Shown here piece by piece: positions 45,433 through 57,932 of a DNA stretch of 64,000 nucleotides (positions are counted from its first letter, which is position 1; each line of letters begins with the position of its first letter). A model generated the notes under the pieces. The model was not told the origin of the DNA. It made no database searches and worked only from the letters and a program-made list of their open reading frames with translations. The DNA comes from Conchocele bisecta (Eukaryota > Mollusca > Bivalvia > Lucinida > Thyasiridae), in NCBI GenBank assembly GCA_029237695.1, contig CM055274.1, positions 70,050,828-70,114,827 on the forward strand. Reading direction: 5' to 3'. The translations under genes were made by a program, and so were the position numbers.

Positions 45433-46190
45433 TTGTCATGTTTTAAGTCGGTTATAGAACTCGGACTGTCCATTATGTTAATTATTGGACAACCTGGCGC
45501 CTCAGGTTGTCCACAGACACCTTCCAATTACCGTCCGATATCGTTATTAAACTGTCTATGTAAGGTAAAGGAGAGAATCATGTTTAACCATATTTATAAC
45601 CATTTGAACAACAATTTTTAACAGGCAATCGGGGTTTTACCAGGCCATTCAACGGTATATAAACTTATAGACATTCACCATCAAATATGTCAGGCATTTG
45701 ATAAACGGCAATCTACATGCATAGTATTTTTTATGATATGTCTAAAGTCTGTGATAGAGTATGGCATAATGGGTCAATATTTAAGAATAGGCAAAATGGA
45801 TTACATGTTCGTATTTGACACTGGATCGAAAACTACTGGTCGAATAGGAAACAGTCCGTATCAATACGGTCCACAACCTCAGATACCAAATTAATTACTG
45901 CTGTCGTACCGCAAGGTACGGTAAGGCCTGTTACTAATATATGTCAACGACATAGCAACTGATCATCTTCTACGTATTGTTCGACTGTTTGCTGACGCCA
46001 GCTCTCTATCATTTTCCTCAACAAATGTTGACGATCTAGAAGGCATAATAAATCAGGACCTGCACATTATTTCTGACTGGACCAACTAATGGTTGGTTAG
46101 GTTCAATCAGAACAAGTCTGCATGATGCAATTTATAGGCCAGTCCAATGGTAATGAACATAAGATACATCACTGACAGCTGCAGTTGATG
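45433..46190 (+). pseudogene. LINE reverse transcriptase fragment, heavily decayed
   Basis: Plus-strand remains of a second non-LTR retrotransposon. TPSNYRPISLLNCLCKVKER is the conserved RT entry, then a stop. LPGHSTVYKLI and QAFDKRQSTC follow, and YVNDIATDH with FADASSLSFSS occupies the catalytic region, where the usual Asp-Asp is degraded. Many stops. It lies in intron 1 of the protease gene. Confidence 0.75.
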
Positions 46191-46396
46191 ATCATGAAGT
46201 CTACAATACCATGTGCAATGTAAGAGGATTCGTCAACTTTCATGCTCGCACATGCATTGAGTATTGATAGTACATATGCAACCAGCCCGGCCAAGGGTAA
46301 TTATATAACTCATGGAGAGTTGTGATCTCTGTTGCTGACTAATAGATTTATATAACTCTGGCGTAGATGGCATTGTCGTCAAGGAAGTTACTATAG

Positions 46397-46747
46397 AAAT
46401 GAATGGCCTTTTTGTGGAATTTATCGGAGTATAAACTTGGAAAAGTCGCGGGAATACTGAACGAAGGCCGGAAGGCCTCGTCCAGTATTCCCGCGACTTT
46501 TCCAACTTTATATCCCTGATAAATTCAACGAAAAGGCCATTCATTCCTTATAATTCCAGCATTTGAAATAAATGCATCAAGAAAATATGTTTATTTTCCG
46601 TTTTCTTAAGAATTATTTTAACCGCGCCTCACGGTTACGGAAAGTATTTCGGCATGGGAGTTTACTGGGATATAAATTTTGGACAGAGACTTGCTACGGG
46701 CCAATCAAATGTTAGGGAATTGTGTAAATATTTTTGTGCTGGAATTA
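46397..46747 (+). mobile_element. Palindromic-core MITE, copy 2
   Basis: Copy of 14164-14527 with the ACTTGGAAAAGTCGCGGG hairpin and the tail TTGGACAGAGACTTGCTACG. Its middle (TTTTCCGTTTTCTTAAG) matches the copy at 49348 rather than the one at 14164. Confidence 0.8.
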
Positions 46748-46929
46748 TGAATAGGTAATTCGCTGCCGATGTTATTACACGTGTGTCATATCACATTTAT
46801 GAATATTATGAGGTCACCTTGGATGTATGCTTGTGATACAATATGTCACATAGGATTCAATACGGTATGGGTATTAACGAATTAGTTCATATAACGATAC
46901 AATTGGCTCCAATCATAATTGTTTCACAA

Positions 46930-49345
46930 TAGTGATGTGATATATGAATATACGATATATGTATATTGTCTTGTTACTGTATACTATATGGTACATTGCG
47001 TTGCCATCTCAGCCATATTTGTATTTGCAAGCCATCGCACAGTTTCACCTCTTCGACCGTTTGACACATACAGCAAGTAATAGGACAGTACAAATAATAT
47101 AATGTGGTGCAATACATCATATACATAATTGGGCCGCGTCATGCGAAAACCGGGCTTAATGACACAAATTTTATTTTTCACTATTTTGCATATTCTGAAT
47201 ACCGCATCTTTTAAAAGTCATATACCACAAAATATATCAATGTATCTCAATTATTTTTCATGTTACATGTATTTTTGTAACGTGGTAGAAGCGCAAACGA
47301 CGTTTTAGCTCAATGACGTCGCAATTACGACGTTAACATTAACGGGCAACTTCAACGTCAATAAGAACGTTTAAGCGTAATGGAGTAGTAAACTAATAGG
47401 CCTGCCATGTAGGTTGATTTTAAGTAGTGTATGTATAATTGTATACGATTAGTGAATAATTGACAAACGACACGTAACCTTGGGCAAAGTCAACATTATC
47501 TTGTGTGTACTTTTTGCACAACTACGAACGCCGAAAATATATGAGCCGCGCCGTGCGAAGCCCGGGCTTAATGACAACATTTTCAGTTTTAGGCCAAGAC
47601 AAAGTATGAAAATAATGTTTATGGCTCGTGTTGCAGTTGCTAATGTAACGTTATGTTTTGGATTGCGGCCGAAATAATGTAATTTCGTATGAATAATTTT
47701 CAAATAAGGCAGAGTGAGGCGTTTCCCTGTTGTTTGCTGCTGTCTGAAATATTTTGGGGAATAATAGCGACATCATTTAACATTTCGTATGCGACGACAT
47801 ATTTTAAATTAGACAGTAGGCCGCTTATAACATTAACTTTGTGACAAAACACGATACCGGGCAGATTTGGTAGCGTGATACCTTATAATTGTCGCCATGT
47901 GTCTTTCTTGAGGATCGCATTACCATCGCCTGATCTACATTATTATGCAGTCAAGTGATAAACTGATGATTTGATACTTCACAAGCACTTTCGACTACAA
48001 AAGCAAGTTTATGACCATCACATTTCCAATTAATGTGTTGATGCATTTATTTTAAATTCAATACAAACCCCGGATATTTATGTCATTATATAGCTGCGTG
48101 TCTCCCTCCATTTATGATAAAATGAGTGGCATTAAATGGCATATCATTCGCTAAGTACTGGATATAATTGTTCAAGTCTCAATTTACCAAGATAATAGAT
48201 GGTAATATCGTTGGCATACACTAGGTTGTTCATATTTAAGATTATTTAGGAATCGAAGTGCAGTGTAAGCGAAGACTTCTCTGATATGTAGCCAGTTAAA
48301 TTATGCGTTCACCATTTTGAATTCATAAGGACAACCGACGAAAAAAAGTAAAAATGTCAAAGAACGACAGTTAGGCGACAATGTACAGCACCTAAAGCAT
48401 TTCTAAGTCATTGATGCTGCGAGGAACTCGTGCAAGTATCCTTGCTATACTATTTTGTCACGACACCATGGCCATAACGTCAAATATGTATTCACGTTCA
48501 ATGACGTCACAAGTACGTGACGTCAAGTCATGACGTCATAATATGTGTACCGAGGTACAAGGTATCGCGTCTCATATTAGTGAAAGTTTCAGTAAGTTAT
48601 TATTTTCCGTTTTCTGTTCACACTTAATGTTAACTGACACCAGTAAACGTAAATGGGAGGGCAAACTGTGAACTTTTACGGCGACGCTAGACAATTTGAA
48701 ACGTCGTTTTTCCGACGTCGTTTACCGCTTTTCATGACGTTGTCATTAAGCCCGGTTTTCGTATGGCGCGGCCCATATATAAAAACAGCGTGCTATAAAT
48801 ATTATGCCAGAAAGCTATGCAAATGACGAGATATCTGAGCATTTCTCCCATCAATGTCAAAAATAAATTTCAATGTGTAAACTTTTCTATCTGATACACA
48901 GTTTATTGTTAGTGTACAAGTTATGTATAGATCTAGTAGGCGAGTAATACACCATGACCAGTGATATTATACTCAGGTAACTGCTCACATGTCACTGGAT
49001 TTGATACAGTATGTATGTTAATACAGGTATATACTGACATCACTGTATTTATCTGACTGTTACATAGCCATTACAGGATTCTCAAACACTTTAACAACAG
49101 GTCAACAAACTATTCAGACATCAGACAGTGTATATAGGTGTGATGAAAACAATCCATAGGACGTTGCTGTTTAACATATTTAGGAGATATTGCACCAATT
49201 TGTATTTATGTATATGTCATATTATTTGTGGTATGTGTATAACGCAACAAGAGGTAAAACTGACTGATGGGTTGTACACACTAAACTGACCGACATAGCA
49301 ACTCCATGTGTTGTATAGTAACAGGCTAATGTTCACATATAAATC
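46930..49345 (+). mobile_element. Repeat family J copy split by a DNA element
   Basis: 46930-47130 matches the first part of 32530-33180, and 48774-49345 matches the rest. The interruption 47131-48773 is a separate insertion. Confidence 0.7.
47131..48773. mobile_element. Non-autonomous DNA element with GGGCCGCG ends
   Basis: The left end GGGCCGCGTCATGCGAAAAC and the right end CGTATGGCGCGGCCC are inverted repeats continuing through CCGGGCTTAATGACA. It splits family J sequence exactly. A second left-type end (GAGCCGCGCCGTGCGAAG with CCCGGGCTTAATGACAAC at about 47543-47578) suggests a nested or rearranged relative. It is rich in ACGTCA-type motifs (about 47290-47370 and 48475-48545). No transposase found. 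Confidence 0.75.
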
Positions 49346-49347
49346 CA

Positions 49348-49698
49348 GCACAAACATATTTACACAATTCCCTAACATTTGATTGGCCCGTAGCAAGTCT
49401 CTGTCCAAAAATTATATCCCAGTAAACTCCCATGCCGAACTACTTTCCGTAACCGTCAGGCGTAGTTAAAATAATTCTTAAGAAAACGGAAAATAAACAC
49501 ATTTTCTTGATGAATTTATTTCAAATGCTGGAATTATAAGGAATGAATGGCCTTTTTGTGGAATTTATCGGGGATATAAACTTGGAAAAGTCGCGGGAAT
49601 ACTGGACGAGGCCTTCCGGCATTCGTCCAGTATTCCTGCGACTTTTCCAAGTTTATACCCCGATAAATTCCACAAAAATGCCATTCATTCCTATAATA
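49348..49698 (-). mobile_element. Palindromic-core MITE, copy 3
   Basis: Reverse orientation of 46397-46747: AGCACAAACATATTTACAC at the left, GGCCTTTTTGTGGAATTTATC near 49549, and the hairpin around GACGAGGCCTTCCGG. Confidence 0.8.
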
Positions 49699-49789
49699 TA
49701 TTTTACATATATCCCATCACATTTAGGAGGCTAATCTTTGATTCAGACGATGGTCAAGTATAGAACGGGTCCTTAAACATATTTACATT

Positions 49790-50110
49790 TGGCGACCATC
49801 AAAATGGCGACCATTTTACGAATACATCAAAATTAATAACATATGATTCAATATGCGAAAATCAGATTGAATTTGAAGTTCTGCAGTCTTAAATTATTTT
49901 AATTCGCCGCATAATGACAACTACAATCCAAATTGTTCATATTGGGCAGCCATCTTGGCTTTTGGCGAATTTCCTTCTTGCAAAAATATGAACACATTTC
50001 ATTTGTAAGCGCCCTCTTTGAAATATGTATAATATCCATGCTATTTCATGCATATACCTCCCATTTTGTATGAAATATGCAGAACATGAATTGGCTGCCA
50101 TTTTGTTATC
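49790..50110. repeat. Block with AAAATGGCGACC/GGCAGCCATCTTGG motifs
   Basis: CAAAATGGCGACC (about 49800), GGCAGCCATCTTGG (about 49946) and GGCTGCCATTTTG (about 50094), spaced about 150 bases apart as in the 23-, 26- and 55-58-kb blocks. Confidence 0.5.
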
Positions 50111-50294
50111 CAAGATGACTAACATAACAAAAGATGCGCAAATCACAGGATCCATTATCCTACTCTATGGAGCTTGCAAAATGTCATAGTTTGACTAATC
50201 ACCCAAAATTTCCGATCAAAGCACATATGTATTATATTCACCATAACACCACTGACTTATAAAGGTACATTGTATTTGGGTGAGATAAATAAGT

Positions 50295-50400
50295 AAACGT
50301 AGAATACGGTTATTCGCATTTACCGTCGATAATCCGCTTACTAAAGTTCGCGGATTATCTCCTCGTACAGGCAGACGACGAACCATGCTCTAAGTGTTAC
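50295..50400. repeat. Foldback remnant
   Basis: CGATAATCCGCTTACT pairs with TTCGCGGATTATC. It ends ACCATGCTCTAAGTG, like the palindrome at 26890-26990. It lies immediately upstream of protease exon 2, so part of the 3' splice region is close to transposon sequence. Confidence 0.55.
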
Positions 50401-50417
50401 TTTAATTCGCTGCTAAG

Positions 50418-50613
50418 GTGTTGTGTTGGCTAACGGGGGACAGAAGTTCACACGTGTCGGGAAGCACGAGTACATCGTGGAGGGCGAAGACGCGACGAAG
50501 GATGAGTTCCCGTGGCAAGTTATGCTCACGTACAGAGGACGGTTCCGCTGTGGGGGTTCCATACTGAGTCCCACACTCGTGATGACGGCGGCCCATTGCC
50601 ACGGCGGAGGCGG
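50418..50613 (+). CDS. Serine protease exon 2 (propeptide, catalytic His)
   Basis: Acceptor GCTGCTAAG ends at 50417. Phase 1 in, phase 2 out, with donor GCGG|GTAATG. It encodes the end of the signal peptide (VVLANGG), a short propeptide (KFTRVGKHEY) and the mature N-terminus IVEGEDATKDEFPWQVML, then RCGGSIL and MTAAHC with catalytic His57 (chymotrypsin numbering). This is the S1A trypsin-fold N-terminal pattern. Unusual: the residue before IVEG is Tyr, not Arg/Lys, so activation by a trypsin-like enzyme would not be expected at that bond. Donor GTAATG is also the first hexamer of the minisatellite that fills the intron. Confidence 0.9.
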
Positions 50614-51105
50614 GTAATGATAGTATAATCAATATTTATTGCCAATAATGTGTGTTCGTCGTTTAGGCCATGATAATGGAATACATATGTATTGTATATA
50701 ATGTCTGTTCGCCGTGTAGGCAATACTAGTGTAATCAATATGTGTTAATAACATGTGAGTTCGCCATGTAGGCAATACTAGTGTAATCACTATTTATTGC
50801 AAAGAATGCGTGTTCGCCGTGTACGCAATACTAGTGTAATCACTATTTATTGCAAAGAATGCGTGTTCACCGTGTAGGCAATACTAGTGTAATCAATATG
50901 TATTAATAACATGTAAGTTCACCGCGTAGGCAATACTAGTGTAATCACTGTTTATAAATAACATGTGTGTTCGCCGTGTGGGTAATGCTTGTGTAATACA
51001 TAGTATGTATTGCATACGATGTGTACTCATCGTTTAGGCAATATTGTGCACTAAATACATAATTTTTTTTATAAAATGTGTGTTGGCCGTATAGGTAATA
51101 CCATT
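50614..51105 (+). repeat. Intronic minisatellite, block A
   Basis: Starts at the splice donor. Diverged units of about 55 bases contain GTTCGCCGTGTAGGCAATA, CTAGTGTAATCA and TATTGC. It turns into reverse orientation at a palindromic switch near 51102 (GGTAATACCATTACC). Confidence 0.85.
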
Positions 51106-52092
51106 ACCTACACAGCGAACACACACTTGTAATAAAGAGTTAGTTCACTACTGTCTGTTCCACGTTTTACTGCCGACAAACTTTTGGCCATTAAGCACAT
51201 TATATCTGAAAAAATATTTAAATATATAGGTACTTTTTCATCAATAACAAAAAAGTCACCCTCCTCAAAAAAATGTGTTTGATGAAATTCCGTCAAATAT
51301 TGATTTTATTGCGAAAAAACTATTTTCCTATGGGAATTTAACATGGGGGCTAAATATATATATTATTTAATAATTTTTTATTTGTTAACCGATTTTCAAA
51401 ATCTAACTTTTGTTTTCTTAGTCGCATCATTTTTTGACTCCTCCCCTACGGCCCTAGCGCTTCCTCCTCTTTTCCTCCCATGTTAAATTCATAGGAAAAT
51501 CGTTATTTCGCTATAAAATCAATATTTTATGGAATTTCATCAAACAATTTTTTTTGGGGAGGGTGACTTTTTTGTTATTGATGAAAAAGTACTTACATTA
51601 AAATATTTTTTAGATTTAATATGTTTAATAGCCAAAAGTTCGTCGGCAGAAAAACGTGGAACAGACAGTAGTACTACATACACGGCGAACATATATGTAT
51701 GTAATGAATAGTTATTTGACTAGCACTATCTACACGGCGAACACACATTTGTGTAATAAATAGTTATTATGTAATAAATAGGTATTTCATTAGCATTATC
51801 TACAAGGCGAATACACATCTATGCACTAAATAGTTATATCAATGCATTACCTACACAGCGGCATACATCTATGTAATACATTATTATTTCACTCGCTTTA
51901 CCTACACGGTGACACACATTTCTGCAATAAATAGTTATTTCATTATAATTATTTGCAAGGCGAATACACATCTATGTAATAAATTGTTATTTCATTAGCA
52001 TTACCTACACGGCGACACACAGTTATGTAATAAATAGTTATTTCATTAGCATTATCTACAAGGCGAACACACATGTATGTAATAAATTGTTA
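51106..52092 (-). repeat. Intronic minisatellite, inverted block B with a MITE
   Basis: Units read in reverse (TACACGGCGAACACACA, TAATAAATAGTTATTTC). Block B encloses the family G element at 51148-51672, so the MITE and the flanking array were inverted together or the array expanded from both MITE ends. Confidence 0.8.
51148..51672. mobile_element. MITE family G, full copy
   Basis: Terminal inverted repeats: CTACTGTCTGTTCCACGTTT and ACGTGGAACAGACAGTAG, with CGACAAACTTTTGGC mirrored as GCCAAAAGTTCGTCG. The inner arms hold AAAAGTCACCCTCC and GGAGGGTGACTTTT. The interior ATGGGAATTTAACATGGGGG is shared with family F. Confidence 0.85.
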
Positions 52093-54840
52093 TTTTACTA
52101 TAAATATATATTGCATACAATGTGTGTTCGCTGTGAGGTAATGCTAGTGTAATAAATATATATTGCATACAACGTGTGTTCACCGTGAGGTAATGCTAGT
52201 GTAATAAATATATATTGCATACAATGAGTGTTCGCCGTGAGGTAATGCTAGTGTAATAAATATATATTGCATACAATGAGTGTTCGCCGTGAGTTAATGC
52301 TAGTGTAATAAATATATAGTTCATACAACGTGTGTTCACCGTGAGGTAATGCTAGTGTAATAAATAGGTATTGCATACAATGAGTGTTCGCCGTGAGGTA
52401 ATGCTAGTGTATAATATAATATGCATACAACCATGTCACAATGACCGTGAGGTAATGCTAGTGTAATAAATATGTATGCGTAACAATGAAGTGTTCTATA
52501 AGTCTATGTTTTAATATAATATAATGCTAACCATGTAGTCATATATTGCTACAACATGTTTTTCACCGTGAGGTAAAGCTAGTGTAAAATAAATGGTATG
52601 CAATACAATTGAGTGTTCGCCGTGAGGTAATGCTGTGTAATATATATATTGCATACAACATTTTTGTGTTCAGGTGAAAGTAATTGCCTAGTGTTTTCAT
52701 TTAAATATGTAATTGCATACAATGAGTAAGCCTGAAAAGGTAAATGCTTAGTGTATAAATATGTAATTGCATACAATATGGTTCGCCTAGGTAAGGCTAT
52801 GTAATAAATATATTATTGCATACAACATGTGTTCCACCCGTGAGGTAATTGCTAGTGTTAATAAATAATGTATTGCATACAATGAGTTTAAGGCCGTGAA
52901 GTAATGCTAAGTGTTAAATAAATATAATTGCTACAACATGTTTTGTTCACCGTTGAGGGTAATGGCCTAGTGTAATAAATATTTGTTTTGCATACAATGA
53001 GTTAAGCCGTGTGGTAATGCTAGTGTAATAAACTATATTGCATACCAACATGTTTTTCAACCGTGAGGTAATTGCTAGTTGTAATAAATATATTGGCAAC
53101 ATTGAGGTTGTTCGCCGTAGGTAATGCAAGTGTAATAAATATATATTGCATACGCCATGTGTTCACCGGAGGTAAATGCTAGTGTAATTAAAATAATGTT
53201 TTATTGCATACAATGAGTTCAAGCCGTGAGGTAATGTAATGAATGTTAAATAAATATTATTGCATACAACCGTGTTTTGGTTCACCGTGAGGTAATGTTA
53301 GGTGTAATAAAAATGTTTATTGCATTACAAATGAGTTAAGCCGTGAGGTTAAAATGCTAGGTGTTAAAAAAACATATATTGCATACAACTGTGTTTTCAC
53401 CGTGAGGTAATGTTAGTGTATATATGTATTGCATACAATGAGTTAAGCCGTGAGGTAAAAGCTAGTGAAGTATGCTAGTGTTTATAATAAATATATTGCA
53501 TACAACCGTGTGTTCACGTGGAGGTATGTTAGTGTAATAAATATGTATTGCATACAATGAGTGTTCGCCGTGAGGTAATGCTAGTGTAATAAATATATAT
53601 TGCATACAATGAGCGTTCGCCGTGAGGTAATGTTAGTGTAATAAATATATATTGCATACAATGAGTGTTCGCCATAAGGTAATGCTAGTGGAATAAATAT
53701 ATATTGCATACAATGAGCGTTCGCCGTGAGGTAATGCAGTGGAATAAATATATATTGCATAGTGGATAAATATAATAAATGCATAAATGTGTGTTCGCCG
53801 TGGAAGTATGTGTTCGCCGTGAGGAATGCTAGTGTAAATAAATATATGATGATACAATGAGTGTTCGCGTGAGGTAATGCTAGTGGATCTAGTGATACTA
53901 TATAATTGCATACAATGAGTGTTCGCCGTGAGGTAATGCTAGTGGAATAAATATATCTTGCATACAATGAGTGTTCGTCGTGAGGTAATGCTAGTGTAAT
54001 ACATATATATTGCATACAATTAGCGTTCGCCGTGAGGTAATGCTAGTGGAATAAATATATATTGCATACAATGTGTGTTCGCCGTGAGGTAATGCTAGTG
54101 TAATAAATATATATTGCATACAATGAGTGTTCGCCGTGAGGTAATGCTAGTGGAATAAATATATATTGCATACAATGGTGTTCGCCTAGGAATGCATGTG
54201 TCGTCGTAATACTATATCTTGCATACAATGTGTTGTCCGAGGTAAGGTGCTAGTGTAATACATATATATTGCATACAATTAGCGTTCGCCGTGAGGTATG
54301 CTATGGAATAAATATATATGCATACAATGTGTCGCCTGAGGTAATGCTATGTAATAAATATATATTGCATACAATGAGTGTTCGCCGTGAGGTAATGCTA
54401 GTGGAATAAATATATCTTGCATACAATGTGTGTTCGCCGTGAGGTAATGCTAGTGTAATACATATATATTGCATACAATGTATGTTCGCCGTGAGGTAAT
54501 GCTAGTGTAATACATATATATTGCATACAACGTGTGTTCGCCGTGTAGATAATGCTATCGTAATAAATATATATTGCATACAATGTGTGTTCGCTGTGTA
54601 TGTAATGCTAGTGTTCGTCGTGTAAGGTAATACTCGTGTAACAAATACGACAGCATAGAATGTGTGTTCGCCGTGTATGTTATACTAGTGTTCGTCGTGT
54701 ATGTCTGCTTGTGTAACCAAATTTAATACGACTGCATAGAATGTGCGTTCGCTGTGTAGGTAATGCTAGTATAATAAATATGTATTACATACAATGTGTG
54801 TTCGTCGTGTAAGTACTGCTAGTGTTCGTCGGATAGTTAA
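52093..54840 (+). repeat. Intronic minisatellite, block C
   Basis: About 50 units of roughly 52-54 bases: GTTCGCCGTGAGGTAATGC, TAGTGTAATAAATATATA and TTGCATACAATGAGT. Units at 52090-52400 and 53540-54840 are regular. Between about 52410 and 53530 almost every unit carries several 1-3-base indels, often in homopolymers. Each unit includes GTGAG|GTAATG, a splice-donor-like motif. Confidence 0.9.
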
Positions 54841-54889
54841 TAGTAGGGTCAAAACCGAGAATTCCGTGACCAAAACGTTCCTACCTGTT

Positions 54890-55345
54890 TTATGCCCCAC
54901 CATGATAGCTACAGACCTGAAACTTGGTATGTAACTTCCTTATGATGAGTAGATGCGCAAAGTTTATTTGAATTTTTGGTCGTGGATTATCTCCCCCTTT
55001 TCGACTTAGAATCTTCAAATTTTGGCTTGTAAGTTGTAAAATGTTTAAACCCTAATAGCTACACACATGCAACTTGGTATGTAGCTTCCTTATGGTGAGT
55101 AGATGCACAAAGTCTATTTCAATTTTTGATTTGACCTCTGGGTCATGGATTATCCCCCCACCCCCCGTTTCGAATTGAAATTTGGCAGTTTTGCTCTGTA
55201 ACTCGTAAAACTTTCAAACCGTAACAGCTACAGACCTGAAACTTGGCATGTAGCTTCCTTATGATGACTAGATGAGCAAAGTCTATTTTGATTTTTATTC
55301 GAAACCGAGTAATGGATTATCTCCACTTTTGGACTTGGAATTTTG
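54890..55345 (+). repeat. Three tandem units of about 160 bases
   Basis: Each unit has TAGCTACAGACCTGAAACTT (or a close variant), GTAGCTTCCTTATGATGA-like sequence and GGATTATCTCCCCC. Part of the left half of the 4-kb element. Confidence 0.8.
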
Positions 55346-56210
55346 CCTCGTTTATTATCAAAGCGACATACGGGGCATCCGTGTTCTATGAACACATTTT
55401 CCAGTTTATTATTCATCTGTCAACTTGAACCATTTACAAAAATGACTGGAAATTTTTGAGAGCACAAAATCCAAAATGGCCGCCAACGTCATTTTGAAAT
55501 ATATAATGCATTATCTCTGTAATGAGATAAGCGAGAAACACAAATGAGGTGTCGTTTCACAATAATTATAACATGCCAACACTGCTGGTATGGTTATTTT
55601 GTTACTTTAGACTTCTAAATCCAAGATGGCTGCCGTCCATTATTAAAATAAAATAGCTCCTATGCATTTTTAAAACAATTACGGGAAATGTTTTAGAGCA
55701 CAAAATCCAAAATGGCCGCCAACGTCATTTTGAAATATATAATGCATTATCTATGTAATGAGATAAGCGAGAAACACAAATGAGGTGTCGTTTCACAATA
55801 ATTATAACATGCCAACACTGCTGGTATGGTTATTTTGTTACTTTAGACTTCAAAATCCAAAATGGCTGCCGTCCATTATCTTAAAATACATTATACTTCA
55901 TATTGCTAGTTGGAGCTAAGCTAAAAGTAAAAATAATGTACATATATTCACTAATTATAGTGTGCCACACCTGCTGGAGGTGTTATGTGTTGGTTTGAAA
56001 GTTACTAAGCCCTTGAAATCTAAGATTGCCGCCGTTCGCCACCTTGGACAATATAAAACACAATATTGTTATGTGGAGAACATTAAGATAAAGGTAGAAC
56101 TGGTGTGACAAGTTCGCTAATCCTAGCAGAGCACACCTACTGGAAGGGTTGTTTGTTGGGTTGGATAATAGCAGGGTCATCAAATCCAAGATGGCCACCA
56201 TATGTCATCT

Positions 56211-56232
56211 TGGAATGGAATGGAATGGAATG
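56211..56232 (+). repeat. TGGAA short tandem repeat
   Basis: Four to five TGGAA units, at the start of a non-repetitive insert-like segment (56233-56420). Confidence 0.75.
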
Positions 56233-57861
56233 GTGCTTAACGGCCCATCAACACAAAATAGTATCATTTAGGACCCAGCAATGTAGATGAAGAATACAAA
56301 TAATAGTAAAATAGTATGTAGCATTAAAGTGTTTTCGTCGAATATCGGCAAAGTAGATACAGTCCAGTAGGATGTGTTGCAGGGTAAATGCGCTGTGGCA
56401 TGGAATACACCATGTCATCTTGGAAACTGAAAATACTGAAAAACTGAAAATACAATAATTTTAAGACGGCACATAAACTAAACTACAACCATTGTAATTT
56501 CTCTCTTATTTTAGTATTGTCTATTGGTGTTAAGGGACTTTTTGTTATGTTAGAGATTATTATGAATTACGAATTTCAAAACGGCAAATGGCAAACCCCA
56601 CACCATATAACGCAGTATATTTGCGCACTAAAAGTTGCTCACTGGGTATTTAGGATGATTAATTATGGTACGGCGACCCCCCTGAACTGTTGACGGCTTT
56701 TATTTTCAGTCTACCTGTAGATAATAATCATACTGTGAAAACCAAAATGATTACTGTTTAGTATTTACCATATTGACAAGAAAACAAAACAAAGTGATTT
56801 AAATATGGTAATATAAGTTTTTGTCCTATAAGAATAAAAGTCAAATTGGGAGGTTGTTGTAACTGGTACAGCAAAGCGATATTGTACAAGCGGAAACGAA
56901 CTGTCTTTGTTTAATCAATGACTACTCGATTGGCTATTTGTTAATTTCCCTCTTATCACAGTCAAAGCTGTCCGGTATAGTCCTATCTTGAAATGAATAA
57001 CACATGCAGCTGTCATAATCAGCAACATGCTTCCTTTGTCAGTTATCGAAGTACAGCAATCGGTGACGACATTGCAACAGATACACGTCTTTATATAATT
57101 GTAGACAATAATGATACACATCGAACTGAGCACGCACACAGTCACACCATCACGATATATTTGACCCAAAAATTAAACAATAAGAATACATTGTAAGAAA
57201 AGAGATGTGGTGTGTAAATGAAACTTATAATGCCCTAAATATAATACATTTAGGACTTTATATTGATAGTCTCCAAATGCTCAAGGTGCTTTTACAGCCG
57301 AATCATATGGACTGCTAACATGTATGAAATGTAATTTTAGCATATATGCAATCTTGGATATGTTGTGTTTTATCTTTTCAAGTCTGTGGATGGTGACCAT
57401 CTTGCATTTCCAACCCCAATAACATCCATCATAACAAACAGCTCTTCCGATAAGTGTGGTGTGCTAACATTAGCGAAACTGTCGCACCAATTGTATCTTT
57501 AGCTTAATTTTCCACGCATAGCTATTGTGTTTCATATTGTCCAAGATGTTGGACGGCAGCCATCTTGGAATTAGAGGACATCGAAACAAACAAACACACC
57601 CTCCAGCAGGTGTGGCATGCTAATATTTATGAATACATACACAGTACATGTATTTGACTTGTATATTAGCTCCCACTAACAATATTTAGTATTATGCATT
57701 TTAAGATGGTGGACGGACCCCATCTTGGATTTAAAGGTCCAGCCTAGAAATTAACCATACCAGTAGTTACGGGGCGCCATGCAGGACAGGTTAATTATGT
57801 GTACAAAACCAATTTTGTCCAGACAAAATTGAGTTTTGTAACACTAAAAATCACAAAATCC

Positions 57862-57932
57862 AATTCTGTGTCACAAAATTCAATTCTGTGTCACAAAATT
57901 CAATTCTGTGTCACAAAATTCAATTCTGCATA
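57862..57932 (+). repeat. 20-base tandem repeat with mirrored counterpart
   Basis: TGTCACAAAATTCAATTCTG repeated three to four times. Inverted relatives (GTGGCACAAAAGTGAATTTTG-like) follow at 58040-58120, making this the hairpin part of the 4-kb element. Confidence 0.8.

Noticed and set aside
45433..45621. Short frame as an independent gene
   Set aside because: It is the entry part of a decayed LINE reverse transcriptase followed by stops.
50614..54840. CRISPR-like array
   Set aside because: Units are tandem without unique spacers, lie in an intron of an animal gene, and vary along their whole length.
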